Shown here piece by piece: positions 63,496-64,000 of a stretch of DNA of 64,000 bases (position 1 is its first letter; every line of letters begins with the position of its first letter). The notes under the pieces were generated by a model. That model saw nothing but the letters and a program-made list of their open reading frames with translations, was not told the origin of the DNA and searched no databases. The position numbers and the translations under genes were made by a program. Location: the NCBI GenBank assembly GCA_037176885.1, contig JAWWNJ010000020.1:2170001-2234000 (forward strand), given 5' to 3'. This DNA is from Favolaschia claudopus (taxonomy: Eukaryota > Basidiomycota > Agaricomycetes > Agaricales > Mycenaceae).

Positions 63496-64000
63496 TCAAC
63501 CGCTGGTGGTATCCATCCCAGAGCCAGAGCCTCCAAGAGGAGTCGAAGGTGGACCACCGATCTCTCCTTCCTCCATCACAGAGCCAGCACGGGTGCTTGG
63601 CGCAGGAGTCATACCAGGAGAGGGCCGATGCGGCGGTGGGAGTTTCGGATGGGAAGGCCCAGCGGCAGGACCGTTGGACTGACGACCAGCAGCGGCCCGA
63701 GCCGCGGCACGAATGTGATAGTCCTTCGTCTGCTGTGTCTTCTTCGCCGCAAGCTTAGCCTTCTGCGCCGCAGAAAGCTTCCCCTCCACCTCGCCAACAC
63801 GTTTAGCAGCCTTCTTCTCCCGAGTATTTGCAATCCCACGCTGGCGGCGCATATCGGAGTCGACCATGAGCTCGAGAGCACGAGTCTTGAAAGCGATGTC
63901 GACCAGGACCTTGCCGTTTAGGACCTGAGGGTCATAGATGTCGGAATCAAGGACCATAAACTCCGTGAGGGTGGGAAGGTCCACGGAATCATCACCAGGA
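63496..64000 (-). CDS. Partial hypothetical protein running off the window
   Basis: The frame is open from the window edge and ends at 63496. It reads DLPTLTEFMVLDSDIYDPQV, VDIAFKTRALELMVDSDMRR, then a basic Ala/Lys helix (KKAAKRVGEVEGKLSAAQKA) and a Pro/Ser-rich tail ending GSGSGMDTTSG. No start codon is needed inside the window because the coding frame continues beyond 64000. It has no recognised domain; the coiled-coil-like basic helix and disordered tail are what can be seen. Confidence 0.5.
   Translation of the reverse strand, partial: PGDDSVDLPTLTEFMVLDSDIYDPQVLNGKVLVDIAFKTRALELMVDSDMRRQRGIANTREKKAAKRVGEVEGKLSAAQKAKLAAKKTQQTKDYHIRAAARAAAGRQSNGPAAGPSHPKLPPPHRPSPGMTPAPSTRAGSVMEEGEIGGPPSTPLGGSGSGMDTTSG

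Overview
The window looks like repeat-dense nuclear DNA of a mushroom-forming basidiomycete (Agaricomycetes; a large-genome lineage such as Mycena would fit, but that is inference). The reasons are genes split by 40-60 nt GT-AG introns, protein families expanded in Agaricomycetes (kinase-like proteins with HGD/DFG motifs, integrase-core proteins, alpha-kinase, F-box/LRR, RING and Myb/SANT-like proteins), and Gypsy, Ngaro and DDE elements of fungal type. No rRNA, CRISPR array or bacterial-style operon was seen.

Layout. 1-6.8 kb is nested repeats: a tRNA-like core repeated four times, an integrase-core pseudogene, several copies of a GC-rich dispersed repeat, a 771-bp TRIM inserted in one of those copies, and a 369-bp TA-flanked MITE. 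7.2-8.5 kb holds an intact-looking five-exon protein-kinase-like gene on the minus strand. 8.7-15.5 kb is one giant imperfect palindrome (arms about 3.3 kb, 9-nt loop) with minisatellites in its arms. 15.5-24.3 kb is a graveyard: Gypsy RT fragments, an EEP nuclease-like fragment and an alpha-kinase remnant. 24.3-31 kb is the most gene-like stretch: a RING gene, an unknown three-exon gene, an F-box/LRR gene broken by an 883-bp TIR element, and, head-to-head with it, an eight-exon integrase-core gene with perfectly consistent splice phases. 31-38.5 kb holds broken host-like genes carrying MITEs, plus a gag and LTR fragment. 38.58-46.23 kb is a complete Gypsy element with nearly identical LTRs but many coding lesions. 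46.3-53.5 kb contains short gene fragments, tRNA-like sequences, a Myb/SANT-like gene with one nonsense codon, and an unknown multi-exon gene beside it. 53.60-57.95 kb is a Ngaro-type tyrosine-recombinase retrotransposon with diagnostic split direct repeats. 58.6-60.3 kb is a decayed DDE transposase, and 61-64 kb holds an acidic/proline-rich pseudogene, an 843-bp TIR element full of TGATCAAGCTTGA palindromes, and the 3' end of a gene that runs off the window.

The genes do not form one pathway. What ties the window together is repeated nested insertion. In several places the order of events can be read from target-site duplications, from an empty site in a sister repeat, or from frames that close up once an insert is ignored. 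The kinase-like gene and the integrase-core gene stay open over all their exons while the surrounding elements carry many frameshifts, so the lesions are unlikely to be general sequencing error.
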